Part shown: positions 25,067-34,366 of the stretch, piece after piece
Layout of the letters: each line of letters starts with the position of its first letter
Position numbering within the stretch: position 1 is the stretch's first letter
Origin: an uncultured Acetatifactor sp.
Lineage (GTDB): Bacteria; Bacillota; Clostridia; Lachnospirales; Lachnospiraceae
Length of the DNA: 64,000 nucleotides
Reading direction: 5' to 3'
Assembly: GCA_934436245.1 (NCBI GenBank)
Contig: CAKSAM010000005.1
Span: 59,405 to 123,404 of the forward strand
Notes under the pieces: generated by a model
What the model was told of the DNA's origin: nothing
What the model saw: the letters and a program-made list of their open reading frames with translations, nothing else
The model's database searches: none
Program-made: the position numbers and the translations under genes

Positions 25067-25963
25067 TTAATTCTGCTCCACCCGGATATCTACACCCCTG
25101 CAGATGTTCTCAATCACTACTTTCGTGTGAGTGCCACCATACTCGCCATCCAGTGTCCAGGGCAGTGGCTCAGTGGATGTAATCTCCATTTTTGATGCCC
25201 GGAAGCAATACATTGCATTGGTATCGATATCACGGTTTAATAAAGATACCATAATATTATTCAATTCCATAGGGTTCTTAGGCCGTTTGATCAAAGTTAC
25301 TTCAAACACGCCGTCATCCAGCTTTACATTTTTCCCGGTAATGCGCTTGAATCCACCCACGGACACAGAGTTTGTTACCATGCCAAAGATAAAATCATCT
25401 ACTATGGTTGTATCCTCATAGGTGATTCTCATTGGGTAAGACCGAATCGCCGGCAGCCGTTTCATCCCCTCCAGCAGATATGCCATATGTCCCAGCACAT
25501 TTTTCATATCCTGTCCGGTCTCATAGGAGACATCCGTAAACAGCCCAAATGCCGCAATGTAGACAAACACATCCTCATTAAAAGATCCCACATCACAGGC
25601 AAACTCATCCCCGTTTACAATATTTTCCGCTGCTCTTACCATATTTTTAGGCAGGCCCAGACTTCCACCGAAATCATTTGTGCTGCCTGCCGGAATATAG
25701 CCGATCGGTGTACGGAACCCACTCCGTATCATGCCGGTCACTACTTCATCCAAAGTGCCGTCACCACCGCTGCATACTATTATGTCATAATCTTTATTCC
25801 GGTTCATGGTCTTTTCCATGGCATCTTCACTTTTTTGCGTAGGATACACCGTGATCTCATATCCACCTTTAGTGAATACATCCAGAATATCTGCCAGTTT
25901 ATTACGGATCTGTGCTTTTCCCGCTTTTGGATTATAGATAAATAACATCTTCTTCATGCTCAT
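25067..25963 (-). CDS. Diacylglycerol/sphingosine kinase-like lipid kinase (YegS/DgkB family)
   Basis: ATP-dependent lipid kinase. It opens MKKMLFIYNPKAGKAQIRNKL, has the nucleotide motif CSGGDGTLDEVVTGM near residue 65, and PIGYIPAGSTNDFGGSLG. The C-terminal beta-sandwich ends with PWTLDGEYGGTHTKVVIENICRGVDIRV. Family members phosphorylate diacylglycerol or related lipids for phospholipid recycling. The start is uncertain among three closely spaced ATGs; 25963 fits the AAAGG at 7 bases. About 298 residues. Confidence 0.9.
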   Translation of the reverse strand: MSMKKMLFIYNPKAGKAQIRNKLADILDVFTKGGYEITVYPTQKSEDAMEKTMNRNKDYDIIVCSGGDGTLDEVVTGMIRSGFRTPIGYIPAGSTNDFGGSLGLPKNMVRAAENIVNGDEFACDVGSFNEDVFVYIAAFGLFTDVSYETGQDMKNVLGHMAYLLEGMKRLPAIRSYPMRITYEDTTIVDDFIFGMVTNSVSVGGFKRITGKNVKLDDGVFEVTLIKRPKNPMELNNIMVSLLNRDIDTNAMYCFRASKMEITSTEPLPWTLDGEYGGTHTKVVIENICRGVDIRVEQN

Positions 25964-26079
25964 TCCCATGCCTTTCAACAGCCTGCATCCTTTCACTCAA
26001 CACATTTTTGTGCTCTCAGGATACAGTAAACGGGACTAACAGAATTCTCCATCAGTCCCGCCCTCGTCATGCTTTGTTC

Positions 26080-26340
26080 TTAAGCCACCTGACCACTTAA
26101 AAACTTTTCAATGTTGTCCACAGCGGTCTGCTCATCTGCACCCTCTGCAGTTACCGTAAGCTCTTCACCGGCACAAAGCCCCAGGCTCATCATGCCCATA
26201 ATGCTTTTCGCATTGATTCGCTTATCATCCACTTCAAAATAAATGTTACTTTCGTACTTGCTGGCCTCCTGCACTAACAATGCCACCGGCCTTGCGTCCA
26301 GACCGTCCTCCAGTCTGACCGTGATACTCTTCTTTGTCAT
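26080..26340 (-). CDS. Crh-like HPr-family protein lacking the catalytic histidine
   Basis: An 86-residue HPr fold. The segment that reads GLHARP in true HPr is GLDARP here, so residue 15, the histidine phosphorylated by PTS enzyme I, is aspartate. Ser46, the HPr-kinase target, is kept in AKSIMGMMSLG. This is the pattern of Bacillus Crh (Gln at position 15): a regulator, not a sugar phosphocarrier. It follows whiA by 15 bases, as crh does in Bacillus, and the cognate kinase gene hprK is in the same block. It probably acts as a CcpA corepressor when serine-phosphorylated. Confidence 0.9.
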   Translation of the reverse strand: MTKKSITVRLEDGLDARPVALLVQEASKYESNIYFEVDDKRINAKSIMGMMSLGLCAGEELTVTAEGADEQTAVDNIEKFLSGQVA

Positions 26341-26355
26341 AATTTTCCTCCTCTT

Positions 26356-27222
26356 TTACGTCCTGATTCTATCTGCCAATTCACTGAGTTTGCGTAGTCT
26401 ATGGTTCACTCCGGATTTTCCCACCTGCGGATCCAGGTATTCTCCCAGTTCCTTCAGCGGAGCATCTGGATTCTCCAGTCTGACTTCTGCCATCTGACGC
26501 AGTGCTTCCGGCAAGTTCTCCAGTCCGTAGTGATCCCGGATATATTCAATATCCTCTATCTGTCTGGTCGCCGCATTTACCGTTTTGGTAATATTGGCGG
26601 TCTCACAGTTTACTCTACGATTTACGGAATTGCGCATTTCTTTCACAATTCTCAAGTTTTCCAACTTCATCAGAGCAATGGGAGCCTCGCATACATTCAG
26701 AAGATCCACAATTCCGGATCCTTCCTTCAGATAGACCACATAATACTTCTTCCGAATCACAATCTTGGCTTCTATATCAAATCCCTGTATCACACTCTGC
26801 AGCTGTCTGGCTTTATCCTCATCAGTACACACAAATTCCAGATGATAACTCTTTTGCGGATCACTCATGGAACCAATGCATAAAAAAGCTCCTCTTAAAA
26901 ATGCCCTTTGACAGCAGGAATTCTTAATCAGCAGAGGGCTCACAGGCTCCGACAGATCCCCGATCTTATCGATCACACTCCGCATCTGTTCCTCGCTGAT
27001 TTTAACATCAGTATCTATATTATATGTTTTTTTCAATAATGTAAAGCCTTTTCTGACAACCGCCTCGTTTTCCGTCTGGAAACCAATCATGAAGTTCCCA
27101 TCTCCGGAGCGCCCATATTGACCACTAAAGTGCATGATAGCAGCCAACTCAGCGATCTGACAATGTCTCGCCGGACTGATATGCTTTGCCAGTTCTTCCT
27201 TTACCTCACTAGAAAACGACAT
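26356..27222 (-). CDS. whiA: DNA-binding protein WhiA
   Basis: Sporulation/division regulator homologue with an N-terminal degenerate LAGLIDADG homing-endonuclease-like domain (SFSSEVKEELAKH; RAFLRGAFLCIGSMSDP) and a C-terminal helix-turn-helix (APLKELGEYLDPQVGKSGVNHRLRKL). In Firmicutes WhiA influences cell division and chromosome segregation. The ATG at 27222, 2 bases after the rapZ stop, follows GAAGGA; the longer frame is rejected because it overlaps rapZ. It is 288 residues, a usual length. Confidence 0.95.
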   Translation of the reverse strand: MSFSSEVKEELAKHISPARHCQIAELAAIMHFSGQYGRSGDGNFMIGFQTENEAVVRKGFTLLKKTYNIDTDVKISEEQMRSVIDKIGDLSEPVSPLLIKNSCCQRAFLRGAFLCIGSMSDPQKSYHLEFVCTDEDKARQLQSVIQGFDIEAKIVIRKKYYVVYLKEGSGIVDLLNVCEAPIALMKLENLRIVKEMRNSVNRRVNCETANITKTVNAATRQIEDIEYIRDHYGLENLPEALRQMAEVRLENPDAPLKELGEYLDPQVGKSGVNHRLRKLSELADRIRT

Positions 27223-27223
27223 G

Positions 27224-28090
27224 CTATATTCCTTCTCTGGGTACATCACGATGATACAGCTTAATTCCGTAATGACCTTCTGCCTTCATACGTTCATACA
27301 ATTTATTCGCCAGTGTAACGCTTCTATGCTTGCCGCCGGTACATCCGATTGCAATGACCAGACGATATTTTCCTTCTTTGATATAGTTTGGGATCAGGAA
27401 CTGGATCATGTCCGTCAGCTTGTCCAGGAAAATCCCGGTCTCCGGAAAGCTCATCACATAATCCTGTACCCCTTTATCATTTCCGGTCTGCGGTTTCAAT
27501 TCTTCTATATAATAAGGGTTAGGCAAAAATCTCACATCAAATACCAGATCCGCATCTGCCGGAATTCCGTGTTTGAATCCAAAGGACATGACCGTAACCA
27601 TAAGACTATTGTATTCTTCATTCTGTACAAAAATGCGGTCCAACTCTTCTTTCAGTTCTCTTACCAGCAAATTGGAAGTGTCGATCACATAATCTGAATT
27701 CTTGCGGATTGTCTCCAGGATCTTGCGTTCTTTGTGAATACCGTCCTCCACTCTGCCGTCTGCTGCAAGAGGGTGCACACGTCTGGTCTCCTTATACCGT
27801 TTTATCAGAGCAGCATCATCGGAGTCCATAAACAATATTTCAAATTTGTAGCCTTTTTCCTTTAACTGTTCCAAGATCCGGGTTGCATCCGTAAAATTCT
27901 GATCAGCCCGGACATCCAGTCCCAAAGCAACTTTACTGATCTCACTGCCGGGCATGGCGATCAGCTCAACGAACTTCTCCACCAGGGATACCGGAAGATT
28001 ATCCACACAATAAAATCCGGCATCCTCCAGAAGCTTTAATGCGGTTCTTTTTCCTCCTCCGCTCATTCCTGTCACTACTACAAATCTCAT
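27224..28090 (-). CDS. rapZ: RapZ family nucleotide-binding protein (YvcJ-like)
   Basis: P-loop protein with Walker A GMSGGGKRTA near residue 10, a Walker B-like region around LGLDVRAD, and the highly conserved C-terminal domain (FGFKHGIPADADLVFDVRFLPNPY; IAIGCTGGKHRSVTLANKL). In Enterobacteria RapZ is an adaptor for RNase E; the Gram-positive YvcJ is a GTPase/ATPase linked to competence, so the RNA-adaptor role should not be assumed here. The ATG at 28090 with AGAGG upstream is preferred. It lies between murB and whiA, the order expected from Bacillus minus yvcK. Confidence 0.94.
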   Translation of the reverse strand: MRFVVVTGMSGGGKRTALKLLEDAGFYCVDNLPVSLVEKFVELIAMPGSEISKVALGLDVRADQNFTDATRILEQLKEKGYKFEILFMDSDDAALIKRYKETRRVHPLAADGRVEDGIHKERKILETIRKNSDYVIDTSNLLVRELKEELDRIFVQNEEYNSLMVTVMSFGFKHGIPADADLVFDVRFLPNPYYIEELKPQTGNDKGVQDYVMSFPETGIFLDKLTDMIQFLIPNYIKEGKYRLVIAIGCTGGKHRSVTLANKLYERMKAEGHYGIKLYHRDVPREGI

Positions 28091-28117
28091 ATGCACCTCT
28101 CACTTCACATTCTATAC

Positions 28118-28191
28118 GTAACGATTCAGAATCACATTCGAAAAATCACCTCTACAGGTTTTCCCTGAACGACAAGGCTCTGAACAGTTAC
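28118..28191 (-). repeat. R1 repeat family, short copy overlapping the murB stop codon
   Basis: Read on the minus strand: GTAACTGTTCAGAGCC ... TTTTTCGAATGTGATTCTGAATCGTTAC. The ends match as 11 of 13 bases. The right part aligns with the 3' part of the copy at 23458. The murB stop codon TAA is the first TAA of the element. Confidence 0.7.
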
Positions 28192-29093
28192 ATAAATTTG
28201 ATCTCCGGTTCCAGATCTACGTGAAAACGCTCTTTTACCCTTCTCTGAACCTCCCAGATCACATCTTTTACATCTTCTGCGGTAGCATTTCCCGTATTAA
28301 TGATAAAACCACAATGCTTTTCAGATACCCTGGCTCCTCCTACAGAGTAACCCCGCAGTCCTGCCTCCATGATCAGTTGTCCTGCAAAATGCCCCTCGGG
28401 ACGTTTAAAGGTACTTCCTGCGCTGGGATATTCCAACGGTTGTTTCTCCCTGCGCCGCCGGGCCAGATCCGCCATTTTGGCTGCAATTTCTTCCGGATCT
28501 CCTTTTTGCAGACGAAACGTCACTTTTGTGACAACAAATGGCTGATTCTGGATCACGCTGGTGCGGTAGCCGAATTCCATGGTACCGTTATCCAGTTCCA
28601 TGATTTCTCCGTTTCGATTGACCACAGTTACGGTTGCTACTACCTGGCTCATTTCACCGCCGTAGGCACCGGCATTCATCACAACTCCACCGCCTATGGT
28701 ACCCGGAATTCCAGCTGCGAATTCCAGTCCGGCAAGTCCATATTCTTTTGCTGTCTTCGCCACCTGGCTCATCAGGGCTCCGGCTTCCGCTTCCAGGCAT
28801 CCATCCGTCACTGTGATTCTGCTCATGTATTTTCCGATCACCAGGACAATTCCACTATAGCCGCTGTCACTGACCAGCAGATTGCTTCCATTTCCAATCA
28901 CGGTATAAGGTGCATCCACCAACCGGAGATACTTCTGCATTTTACAGAGTTGTTCCTCATTTTCCAGATAAATCAGACAGTCTGCAGGTCCTCCAATCCG
29001 GAAGGTCGTATGCAATTTCATCGGTTCTTGTAACAGAATTTTATCTGCCGGTACGATTTCTTTTAATGCTTCTATCACTGCTGCACTTATCAT
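28188..29093 (-). CDS. murB: UDP-N-acetylenolpyruvoylglucosamine reductase
   Basis: FAD-dependent enzyme of peptidoglycan precursor synthesis that reduces UDP-GlcNAc-enolpyruvate to UDP-MurNAc. The FAD motifs VIGNGSNLLVSDSGYSGIVL and AAGIPGTIGGGVVMNAGAYGGEM are present, as are YRTSV and the active-site region YPSAGSTFKRPEGHFAGQLI, with the serine of AGSTFKRP. It is 301 residues, the type IIa length common in Firmicutes. Its last codon and stop run into the R1 repeat. Confidence 0.97.
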   Translation of the reverse strand: MISAAVIEALKEIVPADKILLQEPMKLHTTFRIGGPADCLIYLENEEQLCKMQKYLRLVDAPYTVIGNGSNLLVSDSGYSGIVLVIGKYMSRITVTDGCLEAEAGALMSQVAKTAKEYGLAGLEFAAGIPGTIGGGVVMNAGAYGGEMSQVVATVTVVNRNGEIMELDNGTMEFGYRTSVIQNQPFVVTKVTFRLQKGDPEEIAAKMADLARRRREKQPLEYPSAGSTFKRPEGHFAGQLIMEAGLRGYSVGGARVSEKHCGFIINTGNATAEDVKDVIWEVQRRVKERFHVDLEPEIKFM

Positions 29094-29140
29094 GTATATC
29101 AGGCCGCTCTTTCTTTTTATTATAGTTATTCCAAACAGGC

Positions 29141-30085
29141 CTACTTTAATACCAGTGCTGCAGCACCGTAGATTCCGGCATCATTTCCCAGCTTGGCCAG
29201 GGCGAATTTTGCCTGCTTGCAGGGTCCGAAAGCACATCTCTTATAAGAAGGCTCTATGTATTTGAATAAAACATCTCCGGCCTTGGACACACCGCCGCCG
29301 ATGACAAAAATCTGGGGGTCAACTACGCTGGCTACTGCGGCAAGTCCCTTGCCAAGATATTCTCCAAACTGTTCTGCGATCTCAATTGCTACTTTGTCCC
29401 CTGCCTTAACTGCATCGAATACCGTTTTGGCAGAGATCTCACCGTCACGCAGAATGCTGGGTGTATCGTCTTTTGCCAGGCGTCTGTTCGCCAGGCGGGT
29501 AATTCCGGTAGCAGATGCATACTGCTCCAGACAGCCTTTATTCTTACATCCACAAACTTCTGTCTCATTATCTTCTATATGGATATGCCCGATCTCGCCA
29601 CCGGCACCGTTGGTACCTGTAAGTATTTTCCCACCTATGATAATGCCGCCGCCGACGCCGGTTCCTAAGGTAACGGCTACCAGGTTGGAGTAGCCTTTAC
29701 CGCCGCCCTGCCACATTTCACCCAGAGCTGCTACATTGGCATCGTTGCCTGCCTTCACGGTAACAGGCAGATCCAGTTCTTTTTTCAACGTTTCAGAAAG
29801 ATCAAAAGATCCCCAGCCGATATTAACAGCACCGTTGACCATGAAGCCTTCGGCATTTACTGCACCGGGGGCACCGATTCCCACGCCCACCAGGTCTGCC
29901 GCAGTGATATTTTTTTCCTGCATTTTATTTTTGATGGAGGCTGCGATATCCGGCAGCACCTTTTCTCCGCCATTATCCTTGACGGTAGGAATCTCCCATT
30001 TGTCCAGCACCTGTCCTTCGTCATTGAACAGTCCTAATTTCACTGTGGTTCCACCCACATCTACTCCAAATGCATATTTACTCAT
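29141..30085 (-). CDS. glk: ROK-family glucokinase
   Basis: Phosphorylates glucose with ATP. The N-terminal phosphate motif is FGVDVGGTTVKLGLF, the sugar-binding region NDANVAALGEMWQGGG, the ROK zinc motif GHIHIEDNETEVCGCKNKGCLEQYASA with three Cys and one His, and the adenosine motif VIGGGVSKAG. It is 314 residues. The start at 30085 overlaps the end of hprK by 8 bases and uses GAGGAGG inside the hprK C-terminal acidic codons. ROK proteins can act on other hexoses, but the motif set fits Firmicute glucokinase. Confidence 0.94.
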   Translation of the reverse strand: MSKYAFGVDVGGTTVKLGLFNDEGQVLDKWEIPTVKDNGGEKVLPDIAASIKNKMQEKNITAADLVGVGIGAPGAVNAEGFMVNGAVNIGWGSFDLSETLKKELDLPVTVKAGNDANVAALGEMWQGGGKGYSNLVAVTLGTGVGGGIIIGGKILTGTNGAGGEIGHIHIEDNETEVCGCKNKGCLEQYASATGITRLANRRLAKDDTPSILRDGEISAKTVFDAVKAGDKVAIEIAEQFGEYLGKGLAAVASVVDPQIFVIGGGVSKAGDVLFKYIEPSYKRCAFGPCKQAKFALAKLGNDAGIYGAAALVLK

Positions 30086-31025
30086 CATCCTCGTCCTCCT
30101 CACGTCTTTTTGCCAGAGAGTTCTGTACACGGGTGTACAGCTCTTTTGCTGCATTGTAACCCATCTTCTTCTGACGGTGGTTGATAGCCGCCGTCTCGCA
30201 GATAACTGCCAGATTCCGTCCGGGACGGATCGGGATGTTGTGACATACTACCTTATTTCCCAGATATTCGGTATAATTCTCTTCCAGTCCCAGTCTGTCG
30301 TATTCTTTGTCCTTATCCCAGTCTTCCAGGCGGATGACCAGATCAATAGTCTGAGTATCTTTTACGGACAATGCACCGAACAGTGCCTTGACATCCACGA
30401 TGCCGATACCGCGCAATTCAATGAAGTGCTTTGTGATATCCGGTGCAGAACCCACCAGCGTATCATCGCTGACCTTGCGGAGTTCTACCACATCATCGGT
30501 TACCAGACGATGACCTCTTCTGATCAGCTCCAGTGCTGCCTCGGATTTACCGATGCCGCTCTCGCCGGTGATCAGAACGCCTTCACCATAGACATCCACC
30601 AGTACACCGTGTACAGAGATGCAGGGAGCCAGCTTGACATTTAACCACCGGATGATCTCAGACATAAAATCAGAGGTGGACTTTTTCGTAGATAATACCG
30701 GGATCTGATGTCTGATCGCAGTTTCCAGGAATATAGGATCCGGTTTCAGGTCACGGCTGAACACGATACAGGGAATGTCATAGGCCATCAGCTTCTCATA
30801 CGCCTCCCTGCGGATCTCATCTGTCAGTCCCTCCATATAAGTATATTCCACAAATCCAACAATCTGCAGACGCGTGGCATCAAAATGTTCGAAATATCCT
30901 GCCAGCTGCAGCGCCGGACGGTTGATATCCGGCTGCGTGATCTTCACATGCTTCACATCGATCTCCGGTGTGAGATTTTCTAATTTCATTTTCTCAATTA
31001 CACGGGTCAAACTTACACTTGCCAT
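30078..31025 (-). CDS. hprK: HPr kinase/phosphorylase
   Basis: Bifunctional enzyme that phosphorylates Ser46 of HPr and Crh and removes the phosphate again, setting carbon catabolite repression. The Walker A motif GESGIGKSE is at residues 154-162, preceded by SVHGVLVDVYG with the general-base His. The HPrK signature ELRGIGIVDVKALFG and the C-terminal IPIRPGRNLAVICE motif are present. It ends in an acidic tail, REEDEDDE. It is 314 residues from the ATG at 31025; an ATG four codons upstream is possible. The Crh-like target is encoded about 4 kb downstream in the same block. Confidence 0.96.
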   Translation of the reverse strand: MASVSLTRVIEKMKLENLTPEIDVKHVKITQPDINRPALQLAGYFEHFDATRLQIVGFVEYTYMEGLTDEIRREAYEKLMAYDIPCIVFSRDLKPDPIFLETAIRHQIPVLSTKKSTSDFMSEIIRWLNVKLAPCISVHGVLVDVYGEGVLITGESGIGKSEAALELIRRGHRLVTDDVVELRKVSDDTLVGSAPDITKHFIELRGIGIVDVKALFGALSVKDTQTIDLVIRLEDWDKDKEYDRLGLEENYTEYLGNKVVCHNIPIRPGRNLAVICETAAINHRQKKMGYNAAKELYTRVQNSLAKRREEDEDDE

Positions 31026-31111
31026 ACTAATTTCCATACCTTTCTGCGAAAAACCCACCCCTGCATTTTTTCCCGAAGGTTCCCCGCCTCATTAATTGTA
31101 TAACATAAAAC

Positions 31112-31130
31112 TAACTATTCTGAATAGTTA
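31112..31130. repeat. R1 minimal copy: joined ends only
   Basis: The 19-bp palindrome TAACTATTCTGAATAGTTA equals the two R1 ends joined with one central base. It starts directly at the uvrC stop codon, between uvrC and hprK. Confidence 0.6.
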
Positions 31131-33020
31131 TCATTGTACCACAGGCGGTCGCTTCTGTGAAGCGAAAAAGGCTACAATCTCCTGTGCTGTGCGCTCATTC
31201 ATCTCGGGGATTTCCATCAGTTCCTCCACCGTTGCCTGCCGGATCTCCTGCAGTGACTTAAAGTGTCTCATCAGGGCTTTTCGTCTGGCGGGTCCCACTC
31301 CCGGGATATCATCCAGTACGGATTTCACCTGTGTCTTGCTGCGCAGGGAGCGGTGATACTCAATGGCAAAGCGGTGAGCCTCATCCTGGATTCTGGTGAT
31401 CAGCTTGAACCCTTCCGAATGGGTATCGATCGAAAGCTCGATATTATGATAATACAGGCCTCTGGTACGGTGGTTGTCATCCTTGACCATACCGCAGACC
31501 GGAATGTCAATTCCTAATTCTTCCAGTACGGACAGTGCGATATTCACCTGTCCGCGGCCGCCGTCCATGAGGATCAGATCCGGGAACTTGGTAAAGCTGC
31601 CATACTCCTGATCCATCTCCTGTTCTTCCAGTTCTCTGCTCTCTTCCATGCCGTGTCGGAACCGCCTCGTCAGTACTTCCCTCATGCAGGCATAATCATC
31701 CGGACCGGAGACACTTTTGATCTTGAATTTACGGTAATCGCTGCGCTTGGGTCTGCCCTTTTCATAGACTACCATAGAACCTACATTTTCAAAACCATTG
31801 ATATTGGAAATATCATAGGCTTCCATCCGGGCAGTGCCGGTTAACGGCAGCTTTAACAGATCTGAGATCTCTTTCACTGCACCGATAGTACGGCCTTCCT
31901 CACGTTTTAATTTTTCTCTGTCCTGGGACAATACCAGTTTTGCGTTCTGCGCCGCCAGCTCCACCAGTTTTTCCTTGCTGCCGATCTTAGGCACCTTCAG
32001 ATAGACACGACTGCCTTTTCGCTCCGACAGCCATTTCTCAATAAGTTCCGCATCCTCGATCTCATATTGCAGCATCAGCTCTCTGGGGATAAATGGGGTT
32101 CCAGCATAGAACTGCTTTACAAAATCCTGTAAAATTGCCGGCTTGTTGTTTTCCGGCACATGTGTCATATAATAATGTTCCCTGCCGATCAGCTTGCCGT
32201 CCCGGACAAAAAATACCTGTACCACCGCTTCCGTCTCATCCTGGTACAGCGCCAGGATATCTTTATCTTCACCGACGCCCTCGGTGATCTTCTGTTTCTG
32301 GGATACCTGTCGTACACTGGAGAGCAGGTCACGGTATCTGGCAGCATCCTCAAATTCCATAGCCTCTGCGGCTTTCTTCATCTTCTCCTCCAGATCCTTC
32401 AGGATCGGACTGTAATTACCATTCAGGAATTCCAGTGCACCTGCCACCTGCTGTCTATATTCCTCTTTGCTCACATATCCCTGGCAGGGTGCCAGACACT
32501 GCTTGATATGATAGTTCAGGCAGGGGCGCTCGATTCCTATATCCCTGGGCAGCACCCGGTTACAGGTACGGAGCTGGTACAGTTTGTTCAGCAGTTCAAT
32601 GGTATCTTTCACCGCTGCAGCGCTGGTATAGGGACCGAAATAGCGGGATTTATCTTTTTTCATGGTACGGGAAAACAGGATCCTTGGATAGTCCTCACCC
32701 ACTGTCACTTTAATATAAGGATACGTCTTGTCATCCTTTAACAGGGTATTATATTTCGGTGAATTCTCCTTGATCAGGTTATTCTCCAGCACTAATGCTT
32801 CTAGTTCCGAATCCGTCACAATATATTCAAATCGGGTGATCAGCGACACCATCTGGTCAATGGCCGGACCTCTGCCGATATTTTCTCGAAAATAAGACCT
32901 TACACGGTTGTGCAGGTTTATGGCTTTTCCCACGTATAAAATGACATCCTTGTCATCACGCATGATATACACTCCCGGCTTGCGGGGAAGCTTTTTTAAT
33001 TCCTCTTCGACATTAAACAT
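31131..33020 (-). CDS. uvrC: UvrABC system protein C
   Basis: Dual-incision nuclease of nucleotide excision repair. The N-terminal GIY-YIG domain ([22 protein letters not shown]) makes the 3' cut, a UVR motif lies near residue 205 ([24 protein letters not shown]), and the RNase H-like domain makes the 5' cut ([38 protein letters not shown]). The helix-hairpin-helix is at the C-terminus ([18 protein letters not shown]). It is 629 residues from the ATG at 33020, which follows GTGAGGA. Confidence 0.97.
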   Translation of the reverse strand: MFNVEEELKKLPRKPGVYIMRDDKDVILYVGKAINLHNRVRSYFRENIGRGPAIDQMVSLITRFEYIVTDSELEALVLENNLIKENSPKYNTLLKDDKTYPYIKVTVGEDYPRILFSRTMKKDKSRYFGPYTSAAAVKDTIELLNKLYQLRTCNRVLPRDIGIERPCLNYHIKQCLAPCQGYVSKEEYRQQVAGALEFLNGNYSPILKDLEEKMKKAAEAMEFEDAARYRDLLSSVRQVSQKQKITEGVGEDKDILALYQDETEAVVQVFFVRDGKLIGREHYYMTHVPENNKPAILQDFVKQFYAGTPFIPRELMLQYEIEDAELIEKWLSERKGSRVYLKVPKIGSKEKLVELAAQNAKLVLSQDREKLKREEGRTIGAVKEISDLLKLPLTGTARMEAYDISNINGFENVGSMVVYEKGRPKRSDYRKFKIKSVSGPDDYACMREVLTRRFRHGMEESRELEEQEMDQEYGSFTKFPDLILMDGGRGQVNIALSVLEELGIDIPVCGMVKDDNHRTRGLYYHNIELSIDTHSEGFKLITRIQDEAHRFAIEYHRSLRSKTQVKSVLDDIPGVGPARRKALMRHFKSLQEIRQATVEELMEIPEMNERTAQEIVAFFASQKRPPVVQ

Positions 33021-33047
33021 AAATATTTCCTCACCTGCTTCTATCAT

Positions 33048-33455
33048 ACCGATTCTGGAGAAAAATACAACAAGGGATTTTTATATTGTAATTTGTAAGT
33101 ATAGCCATGTGTAAGCATAGTGAAGACAGCAATGGGCGTTTGCGCACAAATCACGGTTTTTACTTTTGCCGTGATGCGGCTCATGGTGGAGCCTTAAACC
33201 GGTCGTCTGCCGCTCCGGGAGTTCTGTTTGTATTAAAAACGCCGTTTTTCACTAAAAAAATACAAAAAAAGGAGATTTTGGCCTTTTAGAAGAGCTTATT
33301 TTCGCTAAAATGGGAAAAATGATAAAATCAGTACAAAAAATGTTTGATTTAGACGTTTTTTGTACTGATTTTGCTATTTTGATGCGATTTGCACCAAAGC
33401 AATAGAAATGCCTATGGTGTACAGATATTATGAAAAAACAGAACGTACGCAGGTG
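33048..33455. other. Intergenic region between the ACT-protein gene and uvrC with several hairpins
   Basis: No gene found. ATCACGG pairs with CCGTGAT near 33150-33176, and GGCTC with GAGCC-type bases just after. The main feature is the 17-bp hairpin at 33324-33372, listed separately. Confidence 0.5.
33324..33372. terminator. 17-bp perfect hairpin with GTACAAAAA core after the ACT-protein gene
   Basis: AAAATCAGTACAAAAAA pairs fully with TTTTTTGTACTGATTTT, loop of 15. It can act as a terminator in both directions for the ACT-protein message. The core GTACAAAAA/TTTTTGTAC recurs in the hairpin at 40887-40937. Confidence 0.7.
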
Positions 33456-33860
33456 CTATACCATCTTAAATCCTTTGGCCCTCAGACAGATCTCCACTTC
33501 CTCAGGATCTGCGGTATGCAGGATCATGACGGGGGTGGAAGAATCACGGTTAAAGGACAGGTAGGTATAGTCCACATTGACATTGCTGTCTAAGAGAGCT
33601 GTCAGCAGGGTATTCAGTGCACCGGGCTTATCTTCGATCTCTACAGCCAGGACATCCACAAAACGGCAGAGGTAGCCCTTCTCTGTGAGAACCTCTTTTG
33701 CCTTGTCGGGATCGGAGACAACCATACGGTTGATGCCGTACTCCGCACCGTCGTTGGTAACGGAACCCCAGATATTGATACCGGCTTCATACAGCGCATT
33801 GGTCATAGTCTGCAGGGCTCCTTTTTTATTTTCAGCGTAAATGGATAATTGTTTTAACAT
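33456..33860 (-). CDS. Tandem ACT-domain protein
   Basis: A 134-residue soluble protein made of two ACT domains, one from residue 1 (LKQLSIYAENKKGALQTMTNALYEAGINI) and one from about 68 (VLAVEIEDKPGALNTLLTALLDSNVNVDY). ACT domains bind amino acids and regulate metabolic enzymes. Stand-alone tandem ACT proteins of this size are common in Clostridia, often near phenylacetate-CoA ligase genes, but no such neighbour is present here. Ligand and target are unknown. Confidence 0.88.
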   Translation of the reverse strand: MLKQLSIYAENKKGALQTMTNALYEAGINIWGSVTNDGAEYGINRMVVSDPDKAKEVLTEKGYLCRFVDVLAVEIEDKPGALNTLLTALLDSNVNVDYTYLSFNRDSSTPVMILHTADPEEVEICLRAKGFKMV

Positions 33861-33987
33861 ATTGGTAATACCTCCTCATTGCACTCTGACTGCCTGTGCA
33901 GTCTGTCAGGAAACTCCCGACACTTTATTATGATAAAGCATTATTGCAAAATAATCAACCCGGAGTTCACATTTGTATCTAAAAATT

Positions 33988-34137
33988 GTAACTATTCAGA
34001 GCCATACAAAACTGCGTTCTGTGAATGCTTGCATTCAGGCAGATAAGCAGTTTTATATGGCGAAGTAACCACCATGAGCAAATAACATGCAAGCATGTTA
34101 TTCAGAAAAGCCATGAAGTAGCGGTTTTGCTCAAAAA
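33988..34137 (+). repeat. R1 repeat family, copy without a clear right end
   Basis: It starts GTAACTATTCAGAGCC and contains a stem CATACAAAACTGC / GCAGTTTTATATG around GAATGCTTGCATTC. Then come CGAAGTAACCACCATGAGCAAA, the hairpin TAACATG/CATGTTA and GCGGTTTTGC. The expected CTGAATAG end is missing. Confidence 0.75.
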
Positions 34138-34209
34138 TGAGCCCTGTTAAAAGAGCATCAGTCACTTGACCAATGCTCTTTGCTAATTACTCTGTTTTAT
34201 AGATACCAG
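34138..34209. other. Spacer between R1 and R2 copies with a small hairpin
   Basis: AAGAGCAT pairs with ATGCTCTT around a 14-base loop near 34151-34180. No coding potential. Confidence 0.5.
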
Positions 34210-34356
34210 TCCCACGATACGCAAATATTGGGGTGGGTGCCATGTACCAGTGGCACATGTTTAGCACGGACCGAAGCGGAGCGGAGAAGTGTGAATGCGT
34301 AACACGGAGCAATCCGTAGGCATCAAAGTCGGGGGGGCTTATGACTCCGACATCAT
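34210..34356 (+). repeat. R2 repeat family, partial copy (3' half) downstream of ftsH
   Basis: It is about 88% identical by eye to 63653-63797. It shares TCCCACGATA, a stem GTGCCATGTACCA/TGGCACATG, TAGCACGGACCGAAGCGGAG, the hairpin CGGAGCAATCCG and a closing hairpin GTCGG/CCGAC followed by ATCAT. The 5' half seen at 63543-63652 is absent. Confidence 0.8.
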
Positions 34357-34366
34357 TTTATATATA

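Noticed and set aside
33107..33289. 60-codon plus frame in the uvrC upstream gap
   Set aside because: Low-complexity translation without features; the area holds hairpins.
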